Shown here: one piece after another, positions 1 through 8,388 of the stretch | How positions within the stretch are numbered: position 1 is the first letter of the stretch | How the letters are laid out: every line of letters starts with the position of its first letter | From: UBA7236 sp964638865 | GTDB lineage: Bacteria; Bacteroidota; Bacteroidia; Chitinophagales; BACL12 | Reading direction: 5' to 3' | DNA: 27,484 nucleotides | Assembly: GCA_964638865.1 (NCBI GenBank) | Contig: CAZXBG010000041.1 | Location: forward strand, 1 to 27,484 | Made by a program: the position numbers and the translations under genes | Notes under the pieces: generated by a model | What the model was told of the DNA's origin: nothing | Seen by the model: the letters and a program-made list of their open reading frames with translations, nothing else | The model's database searches: none

Positions 1-107
1 AAATTCCAGTTTTTCAAAACGAAATGCAATGATTTTGATACCGGTTTTTATAGAAGACTTTCCTTGGAATAGAGGGTTGTCCCCAACTTTTAATATTGAC
101 CCTATTA

Positions 108-650
108 TTATTTTGTTTTCGTTTTTTTAGTTTTTGCTTTTGGGGCTTCCGTTTCCACAGCTTCCTCTTTTACAATTTCTTCCGTTTCCACAACTGCTTC
201 TGTTACAGGTTCTTCCGTTTTTACTTTTTCTTCCTCTGCTTTTTCCTTCTTTTTTTCTTCCAGTTCAGTTAGAAAAACGCCTTTTTCCTCCAGAATTGCA
301 AACCATTTTACAAATTTTTTGATATCACTTAAATGCACTTTTTCCTTGTCGTAGGTTGGCAATATTTGCTCAAAATATGCTTTAAGGGTTTCGTTGTCTG
401 CTTTTGCATCTGCAGGTGGAATGGTATCCTTTTTTTCGTAAGCCATCAGCATCACATCCAAAAGATCGATTGTGTCGTCCTCCGCATAAATGGAAATATT
501 CTCCAGTGGCGAAAACAAATGTTCTCTGTTAGAGATGAACTTGGTCCAACCCTCGGTAAGCGATGTCACAATAACGCCGGATGGCTTCTGTGACTCCATT
601 TTATACAATCCGGGTTTTCCGGTAATAGAAGTAATTTCTGAAAAACGCAT
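108..650 (-). CDS. DUF5606 family protein
   Basis: A 180-residue protein of unknown function. The N-terminal part (about residues 1-130) begins MRFSEITSITGKPGLYKM, which matches my memory of the Bacteroidota-restricted DUF5606 family. The last 50 residues are a low-complexity Glu/Lys/Thr/Val tail ending in Lys-rich repeats, typical of a disordered, charged tail. There is no signal peptide or membrane segment, so it is probably cytoplasmic. It is transcribed divergently from uvrB with 123 bp between the two starts, and a TAATTTTG box lies just upstream of its ATG. In related genomes this family is often found near peptide deformylase genes; that neighbour would lie off the window's left edge, and nothing convincing is visible at 1-107. 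The family call is fairly sure; the function is unknown. Confidence 0.8.
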   Translation of the reverse strand: MRFSEITSITGKPGLYKMESQKPSGVIVTSLTEGWTKFISNREHLFSPLENISIYAEDDTIDLLDVMLMAYEKKDTIPPADAKADNETLKAYFEQILPTYDKEKVHLSDIKKFVKWFAILEEKGVFLTELEEKKKEKAEEEKVKTEEPVTEAVVETEEIVKEEAVETEAPKAKTKKTKTK

Positions 651-664
651 AATTCAATTTTGCG

Positions 665-672
665 CAAAATTA
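665..672 (-). promoter_or_regulatory. candidate -7 box for the DUF5606 gene
   Basis: Reading the minus strand, TAATTTTG matches the Bacteroidota -7 consensus TAnnTTTG and sits 15 nt before the ATG. No clear TTG -33 element is seen at the usual distance, so this is a motif match only. Confidence 0.35.
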
Positions 673-727
673 ACGAAACGATTTCATGTTTTATTTGTTT
701 CGTGTAAAAGGGTTTGTTTTCTCTCCT

Positions 728-735
728 TATATTTG
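728..735 (+). promoter_or_regulatory. candidate -7 box for uvrB
   Basis: TATATTTG matches TAnnTTTG exactly and lies 38 nt before the uvrB ATG. TTTG runs occur upstream (694-697 and 713-716), but neither is at the usual spacing of about 19-21 nt, so the -33 element is uncertain. Confidence 0.4.
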
Positions 736-773
736 AGAAATTATAGCAAAATACCGTTTTATTATTTGTTTTT

Positions 774-2804
774 ATGGATTTTAAATTAACCAGCAAATTT
801 ATACCCACAGGCGACCAACCGGAGGCAATCAGGCAGCTTGTGGATGGGATCAACAACGGAGAACAGGCGCAGGTGTTGTTGGGCGTTACAGGCAGTGGAA
901 AAACCTTCACAATAGCGAATGTGATACAGCAAGTGCAAAAACCAACTCTCATACTTTCTCATAATAAAACCCTCGTTGCGCAATTATACGGGGAATTCAA
1001 ACAGTTTTTTCCTGATAATGCGGTGGAATATTTTGTGAGTTACTACGATTATTATCAACCGGAAGCATATATTTCTTCCTCTGATACCTATATTGAAAAA
1101 GATCTTTCTATAAATGCGGAGGTGGAAAAACTGCGTTTAAAAACATCCTCCAGTTTGCAAAGTGGCAGACGCGATGTGATTGTTGTTGCTACCGTAAGTT
1201 GTATTTATGGTATGGGAAATCCGGCTGAATTTAAAGAAAGTATTATCAAACTTAATGTTGGTGATAAAATATCGCGAAGTGTTTTGTTGCATCATTTAGT
1301 GGATGCATTATACAGCAGAGCAGGAGTGGAGTTTAAACGCGGAAATTTTAGAGTGAATGGCGATATTGTAGATATTTTTCCCGCTTACGCCGATTTTGGA
1401 TATCGCATTTCTTTTTTTGGGGATGAGATTGAAGAAATAGAAGTATTTAATCCCGATACCGGAAAAAAAACGGAAAGTCAAAAAAACATTGCCATCTTCC
1501 CTGCGAATTTATATATAGCTCCCCGTGATATTTTACCTTCCGTTATTCATGAAATTCATGCCGAATTAGATGCGCAAGTTCGCTATTTTGAAAGCATCGG
1601 AAAGTATATTGACGCCAAACGTTTAGCCGAACGTGTGAATTTCGATATTGAAATGATAAAAGAACTGGGTTATTGCAGCGGGATTGAAAATTATTCGCGG
1701 TTTTTTGACAGAAGAAAACAAGGTCAACGACCTTTTTGTCTTATCGATTATTTTCCGGAAGATTTTTTAATGGTTATTGATGAAAGTCATGCATCCGTTC
1801 CGCAGGTTGGAGCAATGTATGGAGGCGACAGAGCGAGAAAAGTAAATCTTGTGGAATATGGTTTTCGTTTACCAAGTGCAATGGATAACCGACCGCAGAA
1901 TTTTGATGAATTTATGAGTTTATTAAACCAAACTATTTATGTGAGTGCAACTCCTGCTGATTTTGAATTAAATCAAAGTGGTGGGGTAATTGTGGAACAA
2001 GTAGTGAGGCCAACCGGATTATTGGATCCGCCAATTGAAGTGCGACCTTCATTAAATCAGATAGATGATCTTTTACATGAAATAGATTTGCGCATCCAAC
2101 AAAATGAACGTGTTTTAGTTACAACACTCACAAAAAGAATGGCAGAAGAATTGTCGAAGTATTTATTTAAAATGAACGTAAAATGCCGGTACATTCACAG
2201 TGAAGTGGAAACTTTAGAACGGGTAGAAATTTTGCGTGATCTGCGTTTGGGAAAAATTGATGTAATTGTTGGAGTTAATTTATTGAGAGAGGGATTGGAT
2301 TTACCCGAAGTTTCTTTAGTTGCTATTTTGGATGCAGATAAAGAGGGCTTTTTGCGCAATACCCGATCATTAACTCAAACCTCCGGAAGAGCTGCCCGAA
2401 ATTCAAACGGAAGAGTAATTATGTATGCTGATAAAATTACCGATAGCATGCAGCGCACCATCGACGAAACAAATCGTCGTCGCGCAAAACAAATTACCTA
2501 TAATTCGATACACAATATCACACCAACAACTATTATAAAATCCACAGAAGAAATATTTAAAAAATCTAATATCGTTAATCTCAAAAGCGGAGATCCTCAA
2601 CCTTATTTCGAACCACAGGATATTGCTTCACTCGTAGCAGATCCTGTAGTACAATTAATGAGCAAAACCCAACTCGAAAAAGCAATTACAGATACTAAAA
2701 AGAAAATGGTACAAGCAGCTAAAAACATGGAGTTTTTAGAGGCCGCGCGATTGCGAGATGAAATGTATTCACTGCAGAAAATTTTGGATGATAGGGTGGT
2801 TTAA
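774..2804 (+). CDS. uvrB: excinuclease ABC subunit UvrB
   Basis: The DNA damage-verification helicase of nucleotide excision repair. It is handed the lesion by UvrA, inserts its beta-hairpin between the strands and recruits UvrC. Full length at 676 residues. Visible landmarks: Walker A GVTGSGKT (about residues 38-45); the beta-hairpin region with SYYDYYQPEAYI (about 88-99); the DESH helicase motif II followed by VPQVGAMYGGDRARK; the motif VI region QTSGRAARN; and a C-terminal UVR domain (last 40 residues, with EKAITDTKKKMVQAAKNMEF) that contacts UvrC. The start ATG is placed where homologues begin (MDFKLTSKFIPTGDQPEAI). It is monocistronic here, divergent from the DUF5606 gene. No odd features; very secure. 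Confidence 0.98.
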   Translation: MDFKLTSKFIPTGDQPEAIRQLVDGINNGEQAQVLLGVTGSGKTFTIANVIQQVQKPTLILSHNKTLVAQLYGEFKQFFPDNAVEYFVSYYDYYQPEAYISSSDTYIEKDLSINAEVEKLRLKTSSSLQSGRRDVIVVATVSCIYGMGNPAEFKESIIKLNVGDKISRSVLLHHLVDALYSRAGVEFKRGNFRVNGDIVDIFPAYADFGYRISFFGDEIEEIEVFNPDTGKKTESQKNIAIFPANLYIAPRDILPSVIHEIHAELDAQVRYFESIGKYIDAKRLAERVNFDIEMIKELGYCSGIENYSRFFDRRKQGQRPFCLIDYFPEDFLMVIDESHASVPQVGAMYGGDRARKVNLVEYGFRLPSAMDNRPQNFDEFMSLLNQTIYVSATPADFELNQSGGVIVEQVVRPTGLLDPPIEVRPSLNQIDDLLHEIDLRIQQNERVLVTTLTKRMAEELSKYLFKMNVKCRYIHSEVETLERVEILRDLRLGKIDVIVGVNLLREGLDLPEVSLVAILDADKEGFLRNTRSLTQTSGRAARNSNGRVIMYADKITDSMQRTIDETNRRRAKQITYNSIHNITPTTIIKSTEEIFKKSNIVNLKSGDPQPYFEPQDIASLVADPVVQLMSKTQLEKAITDTKKKMVQAAKNMEFLEAARLRDEMYSLQKILDDRVV

Positions 2805-2991
2805 GTAAAATTGTATTCCAAGAGTGGCTAATTTAATACCTGCTTTTTAATACCAGTGCTTTTTATATTTTTAAGATAACAGTTTTCCCATTTGGAAATG
2901 CCAAATAATTATCCTACATTTAACTTCTCAAAACACTAAACCCCTGACCTTTGGCCCCACAGCCAGCCCTCTCCGGTTGATGTTTTACGCC

Positions 2992-3016
2992 GTGGTTGGT
3001 GTTTTTCACCAACCAC
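2992..3016. repeat. perfect hairpin, probable dispersed Bacteroidota repeat
   Basis: GTGGTTGGTG and CACCAACCAC form a perfect 10-bp stem with a TTTTT loop. The hairpin ends 15 nt before the ATG of the broken secreted-protein gene. The surrounding block (about 2940-3030) resembles a dispersed intergenic repeat I recall from many Bacteroidota genomes; that is memory, not a search. It may be REP-like, or an attenuator in the leader of the next gene. Confidence 0.6.
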
Positions 3017-3031
3017 CTAAAACCCACAACT

Positions 3032-4018
3032 ATGAAAAATAAAAATTTTTTACTTCCATCAAAAAAAAGTACATCGTACAAAAATTTGTAACAAATTTTT
3101 GTTATTTTGTTAATCACTGCATTTACTATGAGTAAAGTATTGGGGAAGGATAAGGAGTTAAGTAGGATTATTTCTAAGGATACTTTATTCTTATTACCGG
3201 ATAGTGTGTTTGGGGATACTACAATCTACGCTTTTGGAGATACTGTATCAACCCTAATTGATGGTTTGGATACCACCTATATTCTTTCAGAGGAGGGTTC
3301 AGAAAACATGTTCGTTTTCGACCTTTCTGCAATATACCTGAAACCAGGCGGCAGTTCAAAAAGAGTTAATCAAGAATTATATGGATTAAATGTTTCCAAC
3401 ATGTTTGAACATACAAGTTTTGGGGATAATGACATGTATGAGTTTACCGAAGATACATGGCAATTAATAAGCGATTTAAGACCACAGGTTTTGCGTTTCC
3501 CGGACGGCTCGGGTGGTAAGTTTGCCAGAATGCTTGGTTCAGAAAACAAAAACCCCGATGATGATGATTATGGTTCGTGGAATGGAGGCTATGGATTTAA
3601 TTTAACGGAAATAATACCCTATTATGATATAACAGAAGGAGATTTAGACATTCCGGGTTGGACAGCTGAAGATGTTGTGGTTTTGGATTTAGCAAATCCC
3701 TTATCTTCAGATTGGGATTGGATTGACGATCAACACGTTGATGATTTTATTAAATTAGTAGAGGAGTATACTAATGTATTCAGCATTTTTCCAAATCCAG
3801 CTAATACCAGCTTCAAGTTGAAAAGCAATGTTGGAATTGAATTTGAGGAAGAAATGAAAATTGAAATATTTGATATTCTGGGAAATATTGTCAGCACAAC
3901 AAATGCATTAAATTACGAATCGGTTGATATAAGCCGTTTACCTGTGGGAGTTTATATGGTATTAATTACCAACAACAAAAACGAAACAGAAACTAAAAAA
4001 TTAGTTAAACAGAAATAA
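3032..4018 (+). pseudogene. broken secreted protein with T9SS sorting domain
   Basis: From the ATG at 3032 the frame reads MKNKNFLLPSKKSTSYKNL, then TAA (3089-3091), then continues in the same frame as QIFVILLITAFTMSKVLG and stays open to 4018. Together the two parts make a normal signal peptide split by one nonsense codon. The only starts after the stop (TTG 3107, ATG 3128) would give a 303- or 296-residue product without a proper export signal. The middle (about residues 90-210 of the downstream part) contains LRPQVLRFPDGSGGKF, reminiscent of RFPGG motifs near the start of some TIM-barrel glycoside hydrolase domains, but then jumps to IFPNPANTSFKLKSN, a type A C-terminal sorting domain. The catalytic barrel therefore seems mostly missing. 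It ends 2 nt before the next gene. Assembly error at the stop is possible; a hydrolase origin is only a guess. Confidence 0.6.
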
Positions 4019-4020
4019 GG

Positions 4021-4926
4021 ATGAGAAATTCTAATTTTAGTTTAAAACAATATTCCACCTTTGCGCTTTCCTTTATACTCATAAAAAATGCAAACGCAGA
4101 GGTGGAATACACCGATATTGAACCCGATTTTAGTATCGATAGTAATTTTGAAAGCGAGGGTATTGACATGGATAATGATGGTAACTTTGATTTTGCTTTT
4201 ATTAATTTTTCAATTACAATTGATAGCATTATTTATTCGTTAAGACAACATATTTTTGCTGGTGCATACGGTACTTCGGCAAATGAGGTAGCTGGTTTTT
4301 ACAATATTTATTATTTTCCGTATGCATTGAACTCAGGCAATCTGATTAACAGTAGTTTAAGTTTCCAAAATTATGGATTTCAAAAAATGGCTTGGAAAAT
4401 ATTTATATCATTTGACACCGCATCAGGTGGAATTTGGTCTGGAACAGGCTCTGGCGGTGAATGGTTTCCTGAAGTATTAGATCATTATTTAGGAGTGCAC
4501 TTCCTGGATGCAGAATCAAAATACCATTACGGTTGGATACGCTGCGATGTTAAAGATGAAGGAAGAACATTAGTAATTAAAGATTATGCCTACGAAAAGT
4601 TTATTGATCGTGAGATTATTGCAGGAGACACTATTGGCTATCATCCTTTTGAACATGATACAATTGTATTGAACCCGGGCACAGGAATTGAAAATGTATT
4701 AACCGTTGCTCAGGTTTACAGCTTTGAGCAGAGTATTTATATTCAGTTAGCGATAATAATTCCAAAGGCACAAGTAATCGTTTACGATCTTGTGGGAAAA
4801 GAAATATACACTGCCGAACTTAATAACCTATCAACAGTAATTCCTATAAATGCACTAAAAGGAATTTACCTTGTGGAAATAACTGCGGACGAAAGCAGAT
4901 TCACAAAAAAGGTATATTTGAATTAA
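4021..4926 (+). CDS. secreted protein with T9SS type A sorting domain
   Basis: A 301-residue exported protein of unknown function. Residues 1-27 form a signal peptide ending near NANAEVEYTD. The body (about 28-220) has the pattern YTDIEPDF...GIDMDNDGNFDFAF, an Asp/Asn-rich turn that could bind calcium, then a beta-rich region with HYGWIRCDV and KDYAYE. Residues from about 230 form a C-terminal sorting domain (VYDLVGKEIYTAEL...GIYLVEITADESRFTKKVYL), the signal that sends proteins through the type IX secretion system to the cell surface or medium. The N-terminal 220 residues are clearly paralogous to the first part of the protein encoded at 6175. The gene starts 2 nt after the broken gene upstream, so the two were probably one transcription unit. 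Confidence 0.85.
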   Translation: MRNSNFSLKQYSTFALSFILIKNANAEVEYTDIEPDFSIDSNFESEGIDMDNDGNFDFAFINFSITIDSIIYSLRQHIFAGAYGTSANEVAGFYNIYYFPYALNSGNLINSSLSFQNYGFQKMAWKIFISFDTASGGIWSGTGSGGEWFPEVLDHYLGVHFLDAESKYHYGWIRCDVKDEGRTLVIKDYAYEKFIDREIIAGDTIGYHPFEHDTIVLNPGTGIENVLTVAQVYSFEQSIYIQLAIIIPKAQVIVYDLVGKEIYTAELNNLSTVIPINALKGIYLVEITADESRFTKKVYLN

Positions 4927-5043
4927 AATATTAAATTAAGCATCATTTTTTTTCCTAAAAAGAAGTACAACATATTTAGGTTTATTTATAGTAAATCCCG
5001 GATAATTTGGTGTGGAAATCCTTATTCCAATAGCAACACTTTA

Positions 5044-5073
5044 TTGGTTTCTAATTTCTCTTTCCTACCTTTG
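5044..5073 (+). promoter_or_regulatory. Bacteroidota-type promoter of the transketolase N-subunit gene
   Basis: TTG (5044-5046), 19 nt, then TACCTTTG (5066-5073): both elements match the Bacteroidota -33/-7 consensus at the expected spacing. The ATG follows 20 nt after the -7 box. It is the best promoter match in the window. Confidence 0.65.
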
Positions 5074-5093
5074 TTGCAAAATAACACAATTCC

Positions 5094-5939
5094 ATGTCAG
5101 ATATCAATCAATTAAAACGCATCGCCACGCAAGTGCGCAGAGATATAGTTCGTCAAGTTCACGGTTGTCAGAGTGGCCATCCCGGTGGTTCATTGGGCTG
5201 TGCCGATTATTTTGTTGCACTGTATTTTGAGGTAATGCAACACAATACCGATTTCAAAATGGATGGAATTGGTGAAGATGTATTTTATTTGAGTAATGGT
5301 CATATTTCGCCCGTTTGGTATAGTGTTCTTGCCCGTGCCGGCTATTTTCCAATTGAAGAATTAAAAACTTTCCGCAAATTGGATAGCCGTTTACAGGGAC
5401 ACCCTACAACAGCAGAACATTTACCCGGAATTCGCATTGCAAGTGGGTCGTTAGGACAAGGATTATCCGTAGCAATTGGAACCGCGCTCGCAAAAAAATT
5501 AAACGGCGACGATCGTTTGGTTTACACACTTCATGGTGATGGAGAAATGGATGAAGGCCAGATATGGGAAGCTGCAATGTTTGCCGCACACCACAAAGTG
5601 GATAATATCATTTCTGCAATAGATTACAATGGTCAGCAAATTGACGGACCTACCGAAAAGGTAATGAGTTTGGGTAACCTCAAAGCCAAATGGGAAGCAT
5701 TTGGTTGGGATGTGATCGAACTTAAGGAGGGAAATGACATGGAAAAGATCCTGAATACGCTGAAAACAGCGCAACAACATACCGGAAAAGGCAAACCTGT
5801 TATGATTCTCTTACATACTGCAATGGGAAGTGGAGTCGATTTTATGGAAAACGACCATCAATGGCACGGAGTTGCGCCTAATAATGATCAACTTGAAAAA
5901 GCTTTAGGGCAGCTTGAAGAAACTTTGGGGGATTATTAG
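5094..5939 (+). CDS. transketolase, N-terminal (TPP-binding) subunit
   Basis: The thiamine-diphosphate half of a split transketolase, which moves two-carbon units between sugar phosphates in the non-oxidative pentose phosphate pathway. It has 281 residues, usual for the stand-alone N subunit. SGHPGGSLG near residue 27 is the conserved His-containing loop. GDGEMDEGQIWEA near residue 148 begins the TPP motif (GDG, about 28 residues, then N in DYNG), which binds the diphosphate through Mg. HQWHG near the end is also conserved. It needs the C-terminal subunit encoded at 10846 to make a complete active site. In most Bacteroidota I know of, the two genes are adjacent; here they are 4.9 kb apart. 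The identification is secure. Confidence 0.95.
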   Translation: MSDINQLKRIATQVRRDIVRQVHGCQSGHPGGSLGCADYFVALYFEVMQHNTDFKMDGIGEDVFYLSNGHISPVWYSVLARAGYFPIEELKTFRKLDSRLQGHPTTAEHLPGIRIASGSLGQGLSVAIGTALAKKLNGDDRLVYTLHGDGEMDEGQIWEAAMFAAHHKVDNIISAIDYNGQQIDGPTEKVMSLGNLKAKWEAFGWDVIELKEGNDMEKILNTLKTAQQHTGKGKPVMILLHTAMGSGVDFMENDHQWHGVAPNNDQLEKALGQLEETLGDY

Positions 5940-6174
5940 GAAGGGGAATGGTGAGTGGTGAATGGTGAGTAACTCCACGTTTGCAGGAACGTTATTCTTT
6001 TTGCAAAAACATGAACCTTTCCTGATAAGTTAACCTTTACTCACGATTCAAAGTTCACGATTCACGAAAAGTGGTGAATTTGCTCACAACCCAACCCCGA
6101 ACCCTTTACCCAGAACTCAGAACCCAAAACTTGTTCCGACTATTTCGTAACTTTCAACGTTAAAAAAATAAATC
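5940..6174. other. intergenic region with inverted short repeats
   Basis: About 235 bp without a gene. It contains a purine-rich stretch of repeated GGTGA/GTGAGT words (5946-5970) and, some 70 bp on, partly complementary words (TTACTCACGATTC, TTCACGATTCACG, about 6037-6066), so the two could pair as an imperfect long stem. Such low-complexity intergenic words are frequent in this phylum. A weak TAACTTTC box (6148-6155) lies 20 nt before the next start. Confidence 0.4.
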
Positions 6175-8202
6175 GTGAAAAAGGACCAAGCCGCCAAATT
6201 ATCTAACTACTCCATTTTTTCATCTGCATTTTTGTTGTTAAGTAATGCGGCTAATGCACAGATAATTTATACCGATGTTGATCCGGATGAAACTGCATTT
6301 ACCGATGAAGTGCAAATAGATATGGATAATGATGGTGATGTGGATTTTAAATTGATTTTTATTGCGGAAACATTTACCTCGTTTTCTACCTCAGAATTAA
6401 AATTGCGTATCAATCCGCTTGGTGACAATAATGTTGCATTTAGTACACAAATTGTTCCTGTCACCTATTCCGGATTGCCATGGGCAACATACACGGGTGG
6501 AGCTACACAAGTAGTATTTACTGTTGCACCGTTAATAAATTCAGGAAATGTAATTGATGCCGAATTAAATTTTTCACCTGATCTTGCAAATTTATATCAG
6601 CGGTTGAATTTTAATATTTATAGCAGTTACGATCATCAGGCAATTGCCGGTGGTGATTGGGAAGGCGCCGTTGATAAATTTGCAGCATTTCAATTTTATT
6701 TTGATGGAGATTTGTTTTATGGTTGGATGCGATTAAGTGTGGATATACTCAGTGGAATAACTTTACATGATTACGCTTATGAATCAATTGCAAATACACC
6801 AATTATAACGGAAATAGTTTCCTATACACCCATTTGGAATTTGGTGGAAGATGCAGGAATTTTAGGAACGGGAGAGGATATTCAATTTAATTTCACAGCA
6901 CCCGGCGATGAAGAAGATATTGATACGTATCGCATCATTTGTGTAAAAAAAGCAATAGCAGATGCTTTTACAATTGATATAGCAAATAGTCTTTTACCGG
7001 AACAATATTTAGAAATAATTCCCGATGGCAGCATAGCCTATACCGCAGCATTTACAGCACTTTCGAAGGATAGTGATGGTGACCTGATCACTGTTTCTCA
7101 GCCTTATAAATTATTTATATTGAATGTAATGGATCCTGCAGCAGGTTATGCAAATATGATTTCTAAAGCATCTGAATCTGTAGAATTAATTGATACAGTT
7201 ACTGCTGTTCTTGATAATACTATTGCCGACATTGATGATCTTGGAAATGGGTTGGATATTAAAGTTTCTTTTGAGGAAGCCGAAACAAATCAGGGTATTT
7301 CAGAATACAGAGTAATCGTGGTAAAAAAAGATATTGCAGATGTTTTTACTTTGGCAGATGCAGAAATTGTTGCTATTGAAAATTATATTGCTGTGGCACC
7401 GGGTGAAATAAATTACACCGTTTTCCTAAACGAATTATCCACTGATTCAGATGGGGATCTTATCGAACCTGCAAAATATAAAAGTTTTATTTTAAGTGTT
7501 GCGGATGGAACATCTGCTGCATTAAGTGCAATATCTGAACCTTCTGAGGTTATTACATTAGAAACACAAACATCAGTTGTTAATTCCATATCCTTGGAAG
7601 ATATTGCTGAATTAGGAAATGGTAATGATATTAAAATTTCATTCTCCATTCCGGCCCTGGAACAAACAATTTCAGCTTACAGAGTTTATCTTGTTGATTT
7701 TGCAACTGCTTTTGATTTTAATGTTGCCGTTGCTCAAGCTGTAGAATTGCCAAATTATTTTGCGGTAATTCCTGATGGGAACGATATAATATTGAATGGT
7801 AATGCTACCACTACTGATAGTGAAGGAAATTTAATCACCTGGGGAGTGCCGTATTACGTTTATGTTTTATCTGTTGCCAGTGTTTATGGAATTGAAGATA
7901 CTTTATCTCCGCAATCCAATCAGGTAGTACTTAACTTTCCTGTTATTGAAAATATTGAGGAAATTAATAATGCTGATTTTCAAATATATCAAAGTAATAA
8001 TATTGTATATCTTCAAATTAATTTCCAGATAGAAAACAACGCTACTTTTACAATATTCAACAATGTAGGTCAGAAAATAGCGGAGTCCAAAATATCGCAG
8101 GGACTTAACGAATTTCCGCTCGATTGGAAAAATGGAATTTATTACGGAATTATTCGCTCGGGAAAAAACATCATCCCCCAAAAACTCATTATTGCTGATT
8201 AA
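6175..8202 (+). CDS. large secreted protein, three internal repeats, T9SS sorting domain
   Basis: 675 residues, GTG start. Residues 1-28 are a signal peptide (cleavage near ANAQIIYTD). Residues 28-215 form a domain paralogous to the protein encoded at 4021 (YTDVDPDE...QIDMDNDGDVDFKL, FYGWMRLSVD, HDYAYES). It is followed by three related repeats of about 120 residues (roughly 218-339, 340-463 and 464-585), each with LGxGxDIxxxF, a YRxxxV strand, an acidic (D/T)DS(D/E)G(D/N)LI turn and a Y(K/Y)xx(I/V)L strand; they look like beta-sandwich modules, perhaps fibronectin-like. The last 80 residues are a C-terminal sorting domain (ATFTIFNNVGQKIAESKIS...GIYYGIIRSGKNIIPQKLII). Probably a surface protein; the function is unknown. 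It lies between the two transketolase genes. Confidence 0.85.
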   Translation: MKKDQAAKLSNYSIFSSAFLLLSNAANAQIIYTDVDPDETAFTDEVQIDMDNDGDVDFKLIFIAETFTSFSTSELKLRINPLGDNNVAFSTQIVPVTYSGLPWATYTGGATQVVFTVAPLINSGNVIDAELNFSPDLANLYQRLNFNIYSSYDHQAIAGGDWEGAVDKFAAFQFYFDGDLFYGWMRLSVDILSGITLHDYAYESIANTPIITEIVSYTPIWNLVEDAGILGTGEDIQFNFTAPGDEEDIDTYRIICVKKAIADAFTIDIANSLLPEQYLEIIPDGSIAYTAAFTALSKDSDGDLITVSQPYKLFILNVMDPAAGYANMISKASESVELIDTVTAVLDNTIADIDDLGNGLDIKVSFEEAETNQGISEYRVIVVKKDIADVFTLADAEIVAIENYIAVAPGEINYTVFLNELSTDSDGDLIEPAKYKSFILSVADGTSAALSAISEPSEVITLETQTSVVNSISLEDIAELGNGNDIKISFSIPALEQTISAYRVYLVDFATAFDFNVAVAQAVELPNYFAVIPDGNDIILNGNATTTDSEGNLITWGVPYYVYVLSVASVYGIEDTLSPQSNQVVLNFPVIENIEEINNADFQIYQSNNIVYLQINFQIENNATFTIFNNVGQKIAESKISQGLNEFPLDWKNGIYYGIIRSGKNIIPQKLIIAD

Positions 8203-8311
8203 TAACAAATAATTTGTTTAAATAAATGTAATGGAACGCCTGAACAGCGTTTTTGCAAACTATACTATACACACAAGCAGCAGCACTGTTTAAAGGCTGA
8301 AACTTAGGACA

Positions 8312-8343
8312 GCAAATAAACGGCAGCATTTTTGTTTATTTGC
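8312..8343. promoter_or_regulatory. hairpin upstream of the von Willebrand A gene
   Basis: GCAAATAAAC (8312-8321) and GTTTATTTGC (8334-8343) form a perfect 10-bp stem around a 12-nt loop, 45 nt before the next ATG and 110 nt after the previous stop. There is no T-run after the stem, so it may be either a weak terminator of the upstream gene or a regulatory leader structure. Confidence 0.4.
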
Positions 8344-8388
8344 AAAACAATCTTTTAAAGGTTGTATCCGTTTTAGCGGAGCCAGACT

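Noticed and set aside
1..107. Possible end or start of another minus-strand gene
   Set aside because: One minus-strand frame is open, but it has no usual start codon and no recognisable motif over 35 codons.
566..983. Minus-strand ORFs over the start of uvrB
   Set aside because: They are opposite-frame shadows of uvrB and its promoter region.
2920..3117. 65-codon minus-strand ORF
   Set aside because: It is the translation of the dispersed repeat block at 2940-3030; the recurring peptide reflects repeat spread, not a protein.
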